Source: a marine gamma proteobacterium HTCC2089
GTDB taxonomy: Bacteria; Pseudomonadota; Gammaproteobacteria; Pseudomonadales; Azotimanducaceae
Assembly (NCBI GenBank): GCA_905182905.1
Contig: CAJJDH010000001.1
Location: 1-64,000 of the forward strand
DNA length: 64,000 bases
Reading direction: 5' to 3'
Each line of letters starts with the position of its first letter. Position 1 is the first letter of the stretch. Positions 46,618 to 56,826 of this stretch are shown piece by piece. A program made the translations under genes and the position numbers. The notes under the pieces are model-generated. The model was not told the origin of the DNA. It searched no databases and was given only the letters and a program-made list of their open reading frames with translations.

Positions 46618-47880
46618 ATGGCTATGCACCTTTCAGATTTAAAACGCCAACCTGTTGCAGCACTCATGGAGACCGCTCGCGAAATGGGTTTGGAAAATGT
46701 AGGCAGATCCCGCAAACAAGAAGTAATTGCGGCGATAGTGCGCAAACAATCCAAAAATGGCGAAGACATTTACGGCGAAGGAACGTTAGAAATCCTTCAA
46801 GACGGTTTTGGATTTTTGCGCTCCCCTGATAGTTCCTACCTAGCTGGCCCAGATGATATCTACGTATCTCCGAGCCAAGTCAGGCGTTTTAATTTGCGTA
46901 CTGGCGACAGTATCGCTGGAAAAATTCGACCCCCAAAGGATGGCGAGCGGTATTTTGCCCTGCTGAAGGTAGATGAAATTAACTTCAGTGAAAGTACTAA
47001 CAAAACGCATAAAGTTTTATTCGAAAACCTTACGCCACTCTTTCCGGACGAAAGACTAAAACTCGAACGCGGCAACGGAAGTACAGAAGATTTAACAGCG
47101 CGCATCATCGATCTTGTGGCACCCATTGGTAAGGGCCAGAGGGCGTTGATTGTCTCGCCTCCTAAAGCCGGTAAAACCCTGGTACTGCAAAATATTGCGC
47201 AATCCATTGCATCAAATAATCCTGAAACAGTACTCATAGTACTACTCATTGACGAGCGTCCAGAAGAAGTAACAGAAATGCAACGTTCGGTGCGCGGCGA
47301 AGTAGTCGCATCTACTTTCGATGAACCGCCATCACGACACGTGCAAGTAGCAGAGATGGTCATTGAAAAGGCTAAGCGTTTAGTCGAAAACAAAAAAGAC
47401 GTTGTTATTTTGCTCGACTCCATTACTCGTTTAGCGCGAGCCTACAACACCATTGTGCCCTCATCAGGTAAAGTTCTAACCGGTGGTGTAGACGCCCATG
47501 CATTAGAACGTCCAAAGCGCTTTTTTGGTGCAGCAAGAAATATCGAAGAAGGTGGCAGCCTGACTATTGTCGCTACAGCATTGGTAGATACCGGTTCAAA
47601 AATGGACGAGGTCATCTACGAAGAGTTCAAGGGAACAGGTAATCAGGAACTGCATCTAGAGAGAAAAATCGCAGAGAAGCGAGTTTATCCAGCGATCAAC
47701 ATACGTAGATCAGCGACACGTCGCGAAGAGCTGTTGATGAGTGAGGAAGAGCTACAACGGGTTTGGATTTTACGTAAGCTACTGCATGATATGGATGACA
47801 TAGCCGCAATAGAGTTCATCTTAGACAAGCTTAAAGAAACCAAAACTAATGAAGATTTCTTCAACTCGATGAAGCGATAG
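46618..47880 (+). CDS. rho: Transcription termination factor Rho
   Basis: 420 aa. The N-terminal RNA-binding domain has GFGFLRS (64-70); the ATPase P-loop is PPKAGKT (181-187), followed by [11 protein letters not shown] and the C-terminal secondary RNA site. Hexameric Rho ends many transcripts and silences foreign DNA. A second in-frame ATG at 46624 is possible. The gene is followed by a hairpin shared with the convergent haem operon. Confidence 0.98.
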   Translation: MAMHLSDLKRQPVAALMETAREMGLENVGRSRKQEVIAAIVRKQSKNGEDIYGEGTLEILQDGFGFLRSPDSSYLAGPDDIYVSPSQVRRFNLRTGDSIAGKIRPPKDGERYFALLKVDEINFSESTNKTHKVLFENLTPLFPDERLKLERGNGSTEDLTARIIDLVAPIGKGQRALIVSPPKAGKTLVLQNIAQSIASNNPETVLIVLLIDERPEEVTEMQRSVRGEVVASTFDEPPSRHVQVAEMVIEKAKRLVENKKDVVILLDSITRLARAYNTIVPSSGKVLTGGVDAHALERPKRFFGAARNIEEGGSLTIVATALVDTGSKMDEVIYEEFKGTGNQELHLERKIAEKRVYPAINIRRSATRREELLMSEEELQRVWILRKLLHDMDDIAAIEFILDKLKETKTNEDFFNSMKR

Positions 47881-47889
47881 TCGCTCAGT

Positions 47890-47923
47890 AAAAAAGCCCA
47901 AGCCGGTTAGCATGGCATGGGCT
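47890..47923 (-). terminator. Intrinsic terminator of the hem operon (bidirectional with rho)
   Basis: AGCCCA-a-GCC (47895-47904) pairs with GGC-a-TGGGCT (47914-47923) around a 9-base loop. On the minus strand the stem is followed by six T (47895-47890), a full terminator for the algZ-algR-hemC-hemD-hemX-hemY strand; for rho the T-run is poor. Confidence 0.8.
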
Positions 47924-47975
47924 CTAAATTCTTCACAGCGCCTCGCCCTGTCCCACAAAAAGCGCTTGTAGAAAG

Positions 47976-49169
47976 CTAAACCTTAAGCAAATACTGGAGG
48001 GCGCGCTGGGTGTCTCCCAGAGCGTTGCAAATACGGCCCAACTCTCGGTAGATTTCAGCACGAGCTGAGTCACCTTCCTGAGTTTTTCCAAGCGCTGCTT
48101 CAAAGTAGTCTCTAGCTAAAGTTAGCTGTCGCTTATTGGTAGCTAGTCTCCCCAAAGCTATCAGTACAACAACATCGTCAGGTTTCTTCTTCAGCAGCTT
48201 TTTACCGTAGACAAGCTGCGACTCTAAATCTGGTCCGTGAGTTTTACCATATAATTGTAGCCACTCATCATTCCAAGTATTTGCCAGCGCGTATTCGATA
48301 ACCGCTACTAGGTCACCTGCATTGCCGTTGGCTGCCAAAACATTTATCCATTCTGACAGTATCGTTGTATTTGCTCGCTCGATCTTGGGTAGAATCTTCA
48401 ATGCATCAGCAGTATTTGACTCAGCGCTTAAGCGTTTGGCCCAAACTTTCTCAAAGTCCTTATCGAAAAATTTCTTCTTCAATAACTTTTGCCGCTCTAG
48501 GACAGGCCAAATATTTTTTATATCTGTTGCGGAGCCCGCATGCAGATAAGCTTTGCAGAGCACTACTAGCTTAGCGTTTGGACACTCTCCGGTCTTATAT
48601 TGCGGCTCTAGAACATCAATCACCTGAGCGCCTTCGCCGCGATCGATAAGCCAATTCATTGCTATAGATGCAATGCGCTGGCCCTTGTCTCTAGACGAGT
48701 CATTAGGTGCGCCATTATGCGAGATTTCCGACACCAACTTGGCTGCGTCTAAGGCACTAGTCTGTACTTCGATATTGCCAAGTTCATAGGCCGCGCGCGC
48801 AAGTCCAAGGTTACTCGCAAAGCCAATTTTACCAAGTCGTTTAGCTCTTAAAAAATATTCTTGGGCAGCCACCCAGTCGTCGCGTACTAATGCTAGAACT
48901 GCACTTTGCTGCAGTTCCTGACACTCTTTGGTTTTCCGCTGACCGCTCCAACCTATTACCCAGCTGCTACCCCGCCAAAAAGCACGAAATGTAACGTAGA
49001 GTAGCCGAAGTAAAACCAATACCGTTAGTAACGCTAGAAGACTCCCCCACAAAGTTGCTTCAGCCCCAAACTCGCCGATACGCACAAGGACATAGCCCGG
49101 ATCGTTTATCCAATAGGCCACACCCACGAGCGTAAGCAAGACAATAGACATGACTATTAGCAACTTCAT
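47976..49169 (-). CDS. hemY: HemY-family membrane protein
   Basis: 397 aa. Two N-terminal membrane helices (about 1-20 and 38-62) are followed by TPR-like helical repeats. HemY is not the protoporphyrinogen oxidase of the same name; it is a gammaproteobacterial protein linked to haem genes, with unclear role. Its start overlaps the hemX stop by four bases (ATGA). Last gene of the haem operon. Confidence 0.92.
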   Translation of the reverse strand: MKLLIVMSIVLLTLVGVAYWINDPGYVLVRIGEFGAEATLWGSLLALLTVLVLLRLLYVTFRAFWRGSSWVIGWSGQRKTKECQELQQSAVLALVRDDWVAAQEYFLRAKRLGKIGFASNLGLARAAYELGNIEVQTSALDAAKLVSEISHNGAPNDSSRDKGQRIASIAMNWLIDRGEGAQVIDVLEPQYKTGECPNAKLVVLCKAYLHAGSATDIKNIWPVLERQKLLKKKFFDKDFEKVWAKRLSAESNTADALKILPKIERANTTILSEWINVLAANGNAGDLVAVIEYALANTWNDEWLQLYGKTHGPDLESQLVYGKKLLKKKPDDVVVLIALGRLATNKRQLTLARDYFEAALGKTQEGDSARAEIYRELGRICNALGDTQRALQYLLKV

Positions 49170-50248
49170 TCCCTACCTGCCTCAAGGTTACTCATCATCA
49201 CCAGCAAACTACTCAAATCGGTTAGTTCCGGCTTTAGCACCAAGGCGGACAGAACTTCAATTTCAGCGAGTAGGTTTTTTGCACCTAGCTCATTGGTGTC
49301 AAAATATTCCTCCGCCGTGTGTTTAGCTTGTAAAAGACTAGCTCGGAAAATCTGCTGCTGCCCCTGAAGTAGGGCCAACTGAGCTTGCTCAAGAGATAGT
49401 TTTATTCTTAAGTTAGCTAATTTGGCAACCTCCCGGGACGGTAGGAGCTTGGGGAGTTCCTGGCTTTGAGCTTGTTCGGCCAACATACTGATCTTGATGA
49501 GGCTCTCTAATCGGTTAAGTATCTGTTGCCACCACGCTTCGCCTTGTTGGGTGTTAGCTGACTGTTTTGACGCAATTATTTTTTGACTTGGAAACCGGTT
49601 AGGGACATCGCTTTTAAGGGTTTCCAGCCGTATGTAAGTTGCTTCAAGATCTACAGTGTTTATTCGTTGCAGCGACGCTATATCATCTGCAAGTTTTGCG
49701 CGCAGAGCAAAAGGCGCAAATTCTCCAAGGTCTTGGAGAATTTGTTCGGCACTAGCTAACGCTAGTAGAGCCAGCTCGCGATCGCGTTGCATCATCAATC
49801 GGCGATTAGCTTCGCGCACAAGATAGCCAGCCTCGGCCAATCGCCATTTCTTTGGTGTGGTTGGCTTACTGGCTGTAACCAACTCTAATCCAGTTTGCAG
49901 AGTTTCTTCTGCCTGGCTCAGTCGTTCTTCAATTGTTTCACTTAGCTGATCCTGTGAAGCCATTTGCCGCAGTTCCATCGCGGCTTCAGCACGGGATAGC
50001 CGAACTTCTAACGATTCGGATATTGCAGTTCTTGCCGCACTATTTTCAATCATAGCTTTTTCAAGAGGGCTATTTTGAATCAACTGTTGATAAAGAAAAC
50101 CAGCTAAGGCGATACCACAACCGGCAAGAATAAAGGTCGTAAACAGCGTAAAGCGTGCGAACCAACTCATGGGATTTTTAGCCGATCCAGATCGGGGCTG
50201 CACGCCAGCACTCTGACTTGTAGATTGTGCTATCTGCTCTTCACTCAT
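49166..50248 (-). CDS. hemX: HemX-family protein
   Basis: 360 aa with one membrane helix (about residues 30-52) and a long coiled-coil-rich periplasmic part. Annotated in many genomes as uroporphyrinogen-III methyltransferase, but it lacks SAM-methyltransferase motifs, so that name should not be trusted. The start overlaps the hemD stop by eight bases and the stop overlaps hemY, so hemD-hemX-hemY are tightly coupled. Confidence 0.9.
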   Translation of the reverse strand: MSEEQIAQSTSQSAGVQPRSGSAKNPMSWFARFTLFTTFILAGCGIALAGFLYQQLIQNSPLEKAMIENSAARTAISESLEVRLSRAEAAMELRQMASQDQLSETIEERLSQAEETLQTGLELVTASKPTTPKKWRLAEAGYLVREANRRLMMQRDRELALLALASAEQILQDLGEFAPFALRAKLADDIASLQRINTVDLEATYIRLETLKSDVPNRFPSQKIIASKQSANTQQGEAWWQQILNRLESLIKISMLAEQAQSQELPKLLPSREVAKLANLRIKLSLEQAQLALLQGQQQIFRASLLQAKHTAEEYFDTNELGAKNLLAEIEVLSALVLKPELTDLSSLLVMMSNLEAGRE

Positions 50249-50948
50249 GCTCTATTCTCGCAACTGCCTTCAATAATAATTCGCTACTCATACCACCAGC
50301 GTTTACAACTTGAGTGAGTCCAAGCTCCAAACCCAATTCTGCGACGCGGGCCGATGGGACAATAAAACTCACTGCTGGGTTACCACCTACGCTTTGCCAA
50401 ACTTTTGCCGCTTCTATAAAACCCTGTGCAGAGCCTACCAAAATGATGTCCGCATCGGCGACTTCCTTGTTGGGTACAGCTCTAATCCCTCGCCGGTAGA
50501 GTGTGACAGTGGACGTATTACATCGCGTTGCTAGGGACTGTTGAAGTATGTCTCGCCCAGCTTCCCCACAAACTATCCAAACTTGATCATTAGCCTTGAT
50601 GTTTTGTATTAGAGGGGACGCTAGAAGTCCTTCTGAACTTGCATGCGCGGGCTCCACTACCGCTAACCCAGCTCGCCTTAGAATCTCAGCGGTACTTGGT
50701 CCTATGGCGAGGAATTTGCTTGCGCCATAGGCGTCACAATGCAACTGATCTAGGTAATGTAGGGCAGCATGTTGAGACAAAAAAATTAGTAAATCTGGCG
50801 TTCTGATATTGTCGGGGGGACTGAACTTTGGCGCAAAAAATTCAATTTCCGTTACGGATTCACAAACACTCGTAAAGCCTCTACGAGAAAGCTGGGAGGC
50901 TATCCGCGCGGCACTTGGTTCCGTTAGAGTTATCCAGACTTTCGTCAC
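50241..50948 (-). CDS. hemD: Uroporphyrinogen-III synthase
   Basis: 235 aa from a GTG start. HemD is poorly conserved, but the two-lobed Rossmann-like fold, LLIFLSQHAALHY and IVLVGSAQGF segments and the gene order (hemC before, hemX after) support it. It closes the ring of hydroxymethylbilane with inversion of ring D. It overlaps hemX by eight bases and lies 18 bases after hemC. Confidence 0.9.
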   Translation of the reverse strand: MTKVWITLTEPSAARIASQLSRRGFTSVCESVTEIEFFAPKFSPPDNIRTPDLLIFLSQHAALHYLDQLHCDAYGASKFLAIGPSTAEILRRAGLAVVEPAHASSEGLLASPLIQNIKANDQVWIVCGEAGRDILQQSLATRCNTSTVTLYRRGIRAVPNKEVADADIILVGSAQGFIEAAKVWQSVGGNPAVSFIVPSARVAELGLELGLTQVVNAGGMSSELLLKAVARIEHE

Positions 50949-50966
50949 AATGTCAGCCGCTAATGA

Positions 50967-51887
50967 TTAGTGCTTATCTTGCCTTATGCTGTCTAAAATC
51001 TCACCCGCTCCATTGGCTAGAAGCTGTGCAACAGCCTCATCAGCTAAGGCAATTGGATCGCTGCCTGTGACAGTACTGCGCACCAAACTCGCGCCGACCG
51101 CATCAGCGACCAAAGCAGACAATTGAATTTGTGTTGCGGAGATATAGTGAGCTGAAGCCGCAACAGGTAAAGCGCAATCTGCACCAAGTCCCGCGCTAAT
51201 ACCCCGTTCCGCTAGCACGCAGGCGTTGGTCTGGGCGTCTAACATCGGCACCAGTAAGTCTTCCATCGGACTACCGGTCAAAATTTCGACCCCTAATGCG
51301 CCCTGACCTGGCGCGGGCAAGCATTGTTCTACCGAAAGTGGGTGTAGGTCTTCACGATGCAGTTCTAGACGGGCGAGACCGGCAGCAGCGAGAACAATAC
51401 CGTCAAACTCGCCGCTATCTAACTTTTCTAATCGAGTGCCAACATTGCCGCGTATCGGCAGTACCTCAAGATCGGGGCGGATAGCCAGCAACTGAGATTT
51501 TCGACGCAAACTAGAAGAGCCGATCTTGGCACCGACAGGCAAATCTTCTAGGGGGCCTTTTGAGCTTACAAGGACATCTCGAATATCGTCTCGGAAGGCT
51601 ATTAGCGGCAAACTAAAGCCCTCGGGCATAATCGCGGGGAGGTCTTTTACCGAATGCACGGCCATATCCGCTCGGCCATCAAGCATTGCTATTTCAAGCT
51701 CCTTGATGAACAAACCTTTGCCGCCAATTTCGCTTAACGGAGCGTCAAGCCAGCGATCCCCTTTGGTACTCATACCGACCAGGGTTACTTCAATTTCAGG
51801 GTGTGCTGCGAGCAATTGCGTGCGCAAAAATCTAGCCTGCCACAATGCAAGTTTGCTCTCGCGTGTGGCAATTCTAATATTTTTCAT
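50967..51887 (-). CDS. hemC: Hydroxymethylbilane synthase
   Basis: 306 aa. The RIATRESKLALWQA start, HSVKDLP, and LRRKSQLLAIRPDL are canonical. The dipyrromethane-bearing Cys is C238 in GADCALPV; the usual surroundings GGC are changed to GADC, a mild variation. It joins four porphobilinogens. AGGAC lies before the ATG. Third gene in the algZ-algR-hemC-hemD-hemX-hemY run. Confidence 0.96.
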   Translation of the reverse strand: MKNIRIATRESKLALWQARFLRTQLLAAHPEIEVTLVGMSTKGDRWLDAPLSEIGGKGLFIKELEIAMLDGRADMAVHSVKDLPAIMPEGFSLPLIAFRDDIRDVLVSSKGPLEDLPVGAKIGSSSLRRKSQLLAIRPDLEVLPIRGNVGTRLEKLDSGEFDGIVLAAAGLARLELHREDLHPLSVEQCLPAPGQGALGVEILTGSPMEDLLVPMLDAQTNACVLAERGISAGLGADCALPVAASAHYISATQIQLSALVADAVGASLVRSTVTGSDPIALADEAVAQLLANGAGEILDSIRQDKH

Positions 51888-51900
51888 AAGGTCCTAATAA

Positions 51901-52629
51901 TTAAAGCCGCCTTATAACTTTGCGGACTCCAGGTAAATGTCGCCGGCTAATATCCACAGTCTCTTCTATATCATTCAACCGGACACCTATTTGCCCAGAG
52001 ACACTTTTTTCGAGACCCAATATGTGATGCTTAGCCACCAGCGCGTTGCGATGAATGCGCAGAAATATATCCGCAAATTCCTTTTCTAACTCACGCAACG
52101 TCTCGTCAATGATAACCTCTCCGCCAGCATGACGCACCGAAACATATTTTTGGTCCGCTCTTAAATAGCGAATATCACTCACATTCACCAACTCAACACC
52201 CTTATAGGTTCTTGCGCAAATGTGTGCTCGGCGAGTTTCATCTACCCCATGTAAAGACGCCAGCTGCAAACGATTCAAACGAGTAGAATTATCTAGCGCC
52301 GCTATCAAATGCTCTTTTCTCACCGGCTTAAGCAGATATCCTACCGCCTGCAGTTCGAACGCTTTGATTGCGTGTTCTTCAAATGCCGTGCAGAAAACTA
52401 CCGCTGGCGAATCTTTTTGCCCAAGAAAGTGCCTAGCCGTTTCAATGCCGTCCATCCCCGGCATTCGAATATCCAACAAAACGAGATCTGGACGCAGATC
52501 TTCACTGATACGCAGAGCTTCCAAACCAGTTCCTACATCGCCGATTATCTCGTGACGACCATCGCTTTCTAACATTCGGCGCAGCCTATCTCTGGCTAGT
52601 GTTTCGTCATCTACTATTAGAATTCGCAT
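51901..52629 (-). CDS. algR: LytTR-family response regulator (AlgR-like)
   Basis: 242 aa. The receiver domain has the phospho-Asp D53 in LVLLDIRMPGMDG and a VKPVRKEHL-like end; the C-terminal LytTR DNA-binding domain starts near residue 140 (YLRADQKYVSVRH, RIHRNALV). It follows algZ with 15 bases and precedes hemC, as in Pseudomonas. In Pseudomonas AlgR controls alginate, twitching and other functions; here the regulon is unknown. Confidence 0.93.
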   Translation of the reverse strand: MRILIVDDETLARDRLRRMLESDGRHEIIGDVGTGLEALRISEDLRPDLVLLDIRMPGMDGIETARHFLGQKDSPAVVFCTAFEEHAIKAFELQAVGYLLKPVRKEHLIAALDNSTRLNRLQLASLHGVDETRRAHICARTYKGVELVNVSDIRYLRADQKYVSVRHAGGEVIIDETLRELEKEFADIFLRIHRNALVAKHHILGLEKSVSGQIGVRLNDIEETVDISRRHLPGVRKVIRRL

Positions 52630-52644
52630 ACTAACAAGTCTCCA

Positions 52645-53718
52645 TTACTGAGCTATCGGTACTTTGGGGCACCGTAACTTTGTCAAAAACGTGTCCCCTT
52701 GCAATGAGGTTTTCAATTCGGCCTTGGACCCATATAGAACCTCCAATCGCGTACGTATATTGGATAGTGCCAAGTTATTACTTTTGCCCTTTACCTTTGA
52801 TTCGTTCCTCTGCATGTGGTCTTCTGAGCCATAGATCGAACCAAACTTTGGTACTGGATTGATAATAGTGATCTGCATGTCTGCATCAATGTACTCAAGA
52901 TTGAAATCTATCGTACCCCCCTCAGGGATGGGCTGCACACCGTGATAGATGGCATTCTCCAAAAGTGGTTGAAGGAGCAGTAGGGGTATTTTCGCCGACT
53001 CTTTCGTCTCGCTTATGCGCCAGTTCATAGTCAAACGCTCGCCTAGGCGCAGCCCTTCAATGCGAACATAGCGTTTACACAAATCTAACTCATCGTCCAA
53101 CCGCACAAAGCTGCCTTCTTCTTGCAAGCTCGCGCGAAACAACTCAGATAAATCTTCCACCACTTGCTCAGCGGTTTCAGGATCAGAAGGAATGAGGCTG
53201 GCGATGATATTCATACTATTAAACAGAAAATGCGGTCGTATGCGTGATTGCAGCGCCTGTATCTTAGAGTGCAATTCAGACTCTTCTTGGCGCACCAGCT
53301 GTTGGCGCAGCACTGTATAACGCAAATAACCGGCTATGCAGAAGAAAATTATGGTAACGCGCCTAGGTAGTAGGTTTTCCGGGCTAGCGTTGTCAGCAAA
53401 AACTGCATTCATAGCAAAATGCACGATGGCGACCGTGGCGAACCCAACCAAGAAAAGAATTGCCATCGACACGTGTAAGGAACTGCGCGCAAAAATTCCG
53501 TTCAGACCGCGGATTACGATACTGAAAAGTAAGACCGACCAAAGTGCAAAAAGAGTTGGATAGAGGAAATCCAACCAAGTCATTTCTACGCTTAGGGTCC
53601 AACCCAATAGACCAAGAAGTAAGCCAAAAATTACAAGCAGGAATAATTTCTGGGGTGCCAGAAGATCTGGAATCGAAAGACGCCTAGTGTCGGCTGCTAC
53701 TTCAGCTTCGGTACTCAA
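52645..53718 (-). CDS. algZ: Sensor histidine kinase (AlgZ/FimS-like)
   Basis: 357 aa starting with TTG. About four N-terminal membrane helices (residues 25-135) are followed by a HisKA_7TM/LytS-type kinase domain with the phospho-His in RPHFLFNSMN (H163). The ATP-binding region is short and lacks the usual G-boxes, as expected for the AlgZ family, where autokinase activity is debated. It is operonic with algR and diverges from argH across 112 bases. Confidence 0.9.
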   Translation of the reverse strand: MSTEAEVAADTRRLSIPDLLAPQKLFLLVIFGLLLGLLGWTLSVEMTWLDFLYPTLFALWSVLLFSIVIRGLNGIFARSSLHVSMAILFLVGFATVAIVHFAMNAVFADNASPENLLPRRVTIIFFCIAGYLRYTVLRQQLVRQEESELHSKIQALQSRIRPHFLFNSMNIIASLIPSDPETAEQVVEDLSELFRASLQEEGSFVRLDDELDLCKRYVRIEGLRLGERLTMNWRISETKESAKIPLLLLQPLLENAIYHGVQPIPEGGTIDFNLEYIDADMQITIINPVPKFGSIYGSEDHMQRNESKVKGKSNNLALSNIRTRLEVLYGSKAELKTSLQGDTFLTKLRCPKVPIAQ

Positions 53719-53784
53719 AATTTATAACCTAATGACATTTTTCTAACCTCTGGCCAACAACCTGACTACTAAATCTTCATTGCT

Positions 53785-53793
53785 TGGTATACT
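53785..53793 (+). promoter_or_regulatory. Candidate extended -10 promoter for argH
   Basis: TGG-TATACT (53785-53793) has the TGn-TATAAT-like form and lies 38 bases before the argH start in the algZ-argH divergent region. No matching -35 at 17 bases. Position and sequence only. Confidence 0.4.
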
Positions 53794-53830
53794 GCGTGAT
53801 CCAAACCCCCGATAACAGCAGAAAAGTACA

Positions 53831-55240
53831 ATGGTAAATAAAGCCGATCATTCAGAAAATACAACCGATCAGGGTCTACTGAGGGGTCGATTCAGTGAAG
53901 CAACAGACGAGTTCGTTGAAGTGTTCACCGCATCCATCAGTTTTGACCAACGGTTGTATGCAGAAGATATACGTGGCTCTCTTGCACATGCGCAGATGCT
54001 ATTGAAAATCAAAATACTGACCTCCGGTGAATTCGATCAGATAAAAGGTGGTTTGGAGGCGATAAAAGGCGAAATTGAGAACAATCAAATGAACTGGAGC
54101 GTTGCCCTGGAAGATGTTCATATGAATATTGAAAATCGCCTTATTCAGCTAATTGGCGACACAGGGAAAAAATTACACACTGGCCGGTCGCGAAATGATC
54201 AGGTAGCCACGGACATACGGCTCTATTTACGCGATGCAATCGATCAAATTTTGGACCTTGAGTCTGCTTTATTACACCGTCTAGCCGACCTTGCGGAACT
54301 GCACCACGACACGATCTTGCCAGGATTTACCCATCTACAAGCAGCTCAGCCAATAACATTCGGCCACCATCTCATGGCTTGGTTTGCCATGCTCAATAGA
54401 GATCGAAGCCGGTTGATAGACTGCCGTAAGCGCACCAATCAATTACCGCTGGGAGCTGCGGCACTGGCCGGCACGCCCTATAAACCAGACAGAGAGTACA
54501 TGGCGGAGCTATTAGAGTTCGAGGGTGTTTGCGAAAATTCATTAGATGCGGTGAGCGATCGCGATTTCGCAATCGAGTTTTGTTCTGTAACCGCCCTCAC
54601 GCTAACGCATATGTCCCGTTGGTGTGAGGAACTAATACTGTGGTCAAGCCAGCAATTTAGCTTTATCGAATTACCCGATAGATTTTGTACCGGTTCTAGC
54701 ATTATGCCGCAGAAAAAGAATCCGGACGTTCCCGAGCTTATTCGCGGCAAAACGGGTCGAGTGAATGGCAATTTGATCTCAATGTTGACGTTGATGAAGA
54801 GCCAGCCTCTGGCCTACAACAAAGACAACCAAGAAGATAAAGAGCCGCTCTTTGACTCAGTTGATACGCTACGAGATTGCCTCACTGCACTGGTGGGACT
54901 AGTACCTAATATCATTCCGAATAAGGGAAATATGCGGCATGCTGCGCTGGCTGGTTTCACCACTGCCACTGACCTAGCAGATTACTTGGTTAGAAAAGGC
55001 CTACCCTTCAGAGATGCCCATGAAGTTGTGGGTGAGGCTGTACAACGAGCGATAGAACTCGGAAAACCACTAGAGGCTCTGTCAATCACAGAATTGGCCG
55101 GTGGTACGTCAGATATTATTGACGAAGATGTCTATGAGGTACTTTCATTGACAGGATCAGTGGCGGCGCGAGATCACTTGGGAGGCACGGCGCCAGCACA
55201 GGTACTTAAAGCTATCGCAAAGGCGCGCGAGCACATTTAG
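53831..55240 (+). CDS. argH: Argininosuccinate lyase
   Basis: 469 aa, the standard length. The signature [24 protein letters not shown] and [15 protein letters not shown] contain the catalytic residues. It splits argininosuccinate into arginine and fumarate. The divergent arrangement with algZ is the same as in Pseudomonas. The downstream unit starts with a small lipoprotein gene 101 bases on. Confidence 0.97.
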   Translation: MVNKADHSENTTDQGLLRGRFSEATDEFVEVFTASISFDQRLYAEDIRGSLAHAQMLLKIKILTSGEFDQIKGGLEAIKGEIENNQMNWSVALEDVHMNIENRLIQLIGDTGKKLHTGRSRNDQVATDIRLYLRDAIDQILDLESALLHRLADLAELHHDTILPGFTHLQAAQPITFGHHLMAWFAMLNRDRSRLIDCRKRTNQLPLGAAALAGTPYKPDREYMAELLEFEGVCENSLDAVSDRDFAIEFCSVTALTLTHMSRWCEELILWSSQQFSFIELPDRFCTGSSIMPQKKNPDVPELIRGKTGRVNGNLISMLTLMKSQPLAYNKDNQEDKEPLFDSVDTLRDCLTALVGLVPNIIPNKGNMRHAALAGFTTATDLADYLVRKGLPFRDAHEVVGEAVQRAIELGKPLEALSITELAGGTSDIIDEDVYEVLSLTGSVAARDHLGGTAPAQVLKAIAKAREHI

Positions 55241-55341
55241 CACAGTAATCAAAATCTGGCCGGACCGATCTACTTCAAAGGCATGAGCGTTCAACGCACA
55301 CCAATTGAAGCTCATGTACGCAAAAATTAGGGATAAAGAAT

Positions 55342-55497
55342 ATGAAGTGGATCATTTTGGCTTACCTATCAGGGGTAGTTGTAACTTGCGGACAAAAGGG
55401 TCCCCTGCAGTTACCGGCAGCCGAAGCGCTCGAACATTACTCAACTCCATCAAGCCCAAATATCTTGGGATCAACCGTAAGGATTATGACTCCGTGA
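55342..55497 (+). CDS. lptM: LPS-assembly maturation lipoprotein LptM (LppL/YifL)
   Basis: 51 aa, too short for most gene callers. The ATG has AGGGA eight bases upstream. A short hydrophobic signal (IILAYLSGVVV) ends at a Cys, followed by GQKGPLQLP, the hallmark CG(Q/L)KGPL of LptM, which helps mature the LptD outer-membrane translocon. Position immediately before lysA is conserved. Odd point: the residue before the lipid-modified Cys is Thr (VVTC) instead of Gly, Ala or Ser, and only one basic residue precedes the helix. It overlaps the lysA start (GTGA). Confidence 0.88.
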   Translation: MKWIILAYLSGVVVTCGQKGPLQLPAAEALEHYSTPSSPNILGSTVRIMTP

Positions 55498-56783
55498 CTT
55501 CAGGAACTTCTCCGCTCGAGTTTAATGCTGCAAAATATTCGCAAGGCGAGCTGTGTATTGAACAAATGCCGTTGAGTAAAATTGCCGACAGTGTAGGCAC
55601 TCCCGCCTATGTCTATTCAAAAAGTTATTTAACCGAACAATATCAACTGCTGACCAACGCTCTAGCACAAACGCCGCACCGCATACATTACTCAGTAAAA
55701 GCTAACTCCAATCTGGCAATTCTCGCGCTATTCAAATCACTTGGCGCAGGCTTCGACATTGTTTCCGCTGGAGAGCTAAGCCGGGTCTTAGCGGTAGGCG
55801 GCGACCCTGAATCTGTAATTTTTTCCGGAGTGGGCAAGTCAACTGAAGAAATCAACTTTGCTCTGAAAGCTGGCATTGGCTGCTTCAACGTTGAAAGCCG
55901 TAGCGAGCTATTGCGCATCATGGCGCAAGCAGAACTTCTCGGGCGCATTGCCAATGTTGCTATCAGAGTGAATCCTAATGTGGATGCAAAAACTCACCCC
56001 TACATTGCGACCGGACTGAAAGAAAATAAGTTTGGGGTAACCAAGGATGAAGCGTTGGCCCTTTACCTACTAGCGGCAGAACATCCGGCCATTAATCTTA
56101 CAGGCATTGACTGCCACATTGGGTCGCAAATCAATGAAGCAGAGCCTTTGTTACAGGCCCTTACTAGTGTTTTGGAACTGCGCGACGCTTTAGAAAGACA
56201 TGGTATCGAGCTCGAACATATCGATATCGGTGGGGGCTTTGGCGTACGCTATCAGGACGAGTCGCCGCTTGATATAGAAGCTTGGGGTGCCAGTGTTGGG
56301 CAAATTTTGGGTGGTAGAGATTTGCAACTGCGTATTGAGCCGGGGCGCTTCCTCACGGCAAATGCGGGTGTACTACTCACCAGAGTTGAGTACCTTAAGG
56401 CCTCCGACGAACCTGAGAATAAAAACTTCGCAGTAGTAGACGCAGCAATGAACGACTTACTTAGACCGTCCCTATATCAGGCATGGCATGAAGTATTACC
56501 TGTGAGGCAATCATCGGATGCGCAAACTCTTGAGTGGGATATTGTCGGGCCAATTTGCGAGTCTGGAGATTTTCTAGCTAAACAAAGATCCTTGGCGCTA
56601 GCCGAGGAGGACTTAGTGGCGGTGCTTTCTATTGGCGCATACGGTGCGGTACTTGCCTCTAACTACAACACTCGAGGCAGAGCGCCAGAAGTGTTAGTAG
56701 ACGGCAGCGAATTCAAAGTGGTTAGACGCAGAGAGACTATTCAAGATCAATTGCGGCTAGAACTAGAACAAGCAGACCACTAG
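55494..56783 (+). CDS. lysA: Diaminopimelate decarboxylase
   Basis: 429 aa from the GTG at 55494, chosen because it overlaps the lptM stop and gives the family's length; an in-frame ATG at 55305 would add 63 residues that are a shadow of lptM. The PLP Lys is in HYSVKANSN (K69), with GIDCHIGSQI and HIDIGGGFG further on. It makes lysine from meso-diaminopimelate. dapF, DUF484 and xerC follow. Confidence 0.96.
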   Translation: MTSGTSPLEFNAAKYSQGELCIEQMPLSKIADSVGTPAYVYSKSYLTEQYQLLTNALAQTPHRIHYSVKANSNLAILALFKSLGAGFDIVSAGELSRVLAVGGDPESVIFSGVGKSTEEINFALKAGIGCFNVESRSELLRIMAQAELLGRIANVAIRVNPNVDAKTHPYIATGLKENKFGVTKDEALALYLLAAEHPAINLTGIDCHIGSQINEAEPLLQALTSVLELRDALERHGIELEHIDIGGGFGVRYQDESPLDIEAWGASVGQILGGRDLQLRIEPGRFLTANAGVLLTRVEYLKASDEPENKNFAVVDAAMNDLLRPSLYQAWHEVLPVRQSSDAQTLEWDIVGPICESGDFLAKQRSLALAEEDLVAVLSIGAYGAVLASNYNTRGRAPEVLVDGSEFKVVRRRETIQDQLRLELEQADH

Positions 56784-56826
56784 AATGAAAAGGTCTTAGG
56801 CAGTTAAACCCAACGAGGCAACGGTT

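Noticed and set aside
46860-47423. 187-codon open frame antisense to rho
   Set aside because: Serine-rich shadow of a well-conserved gene, with no ribosome-binding site or family match.
49166-50248. HemX as a uroporphyrinogen-III methyltransferase
   Set aside because: No SAM-methyltransferase motifs; the protein is a membrane-anchored coiled-coil protein.
55305-55493. N-terminal extension of lysA from the ATG at 55305
   Set aside because: It reads lptM in another frame; the coupled GTG at 55494 fits family length.
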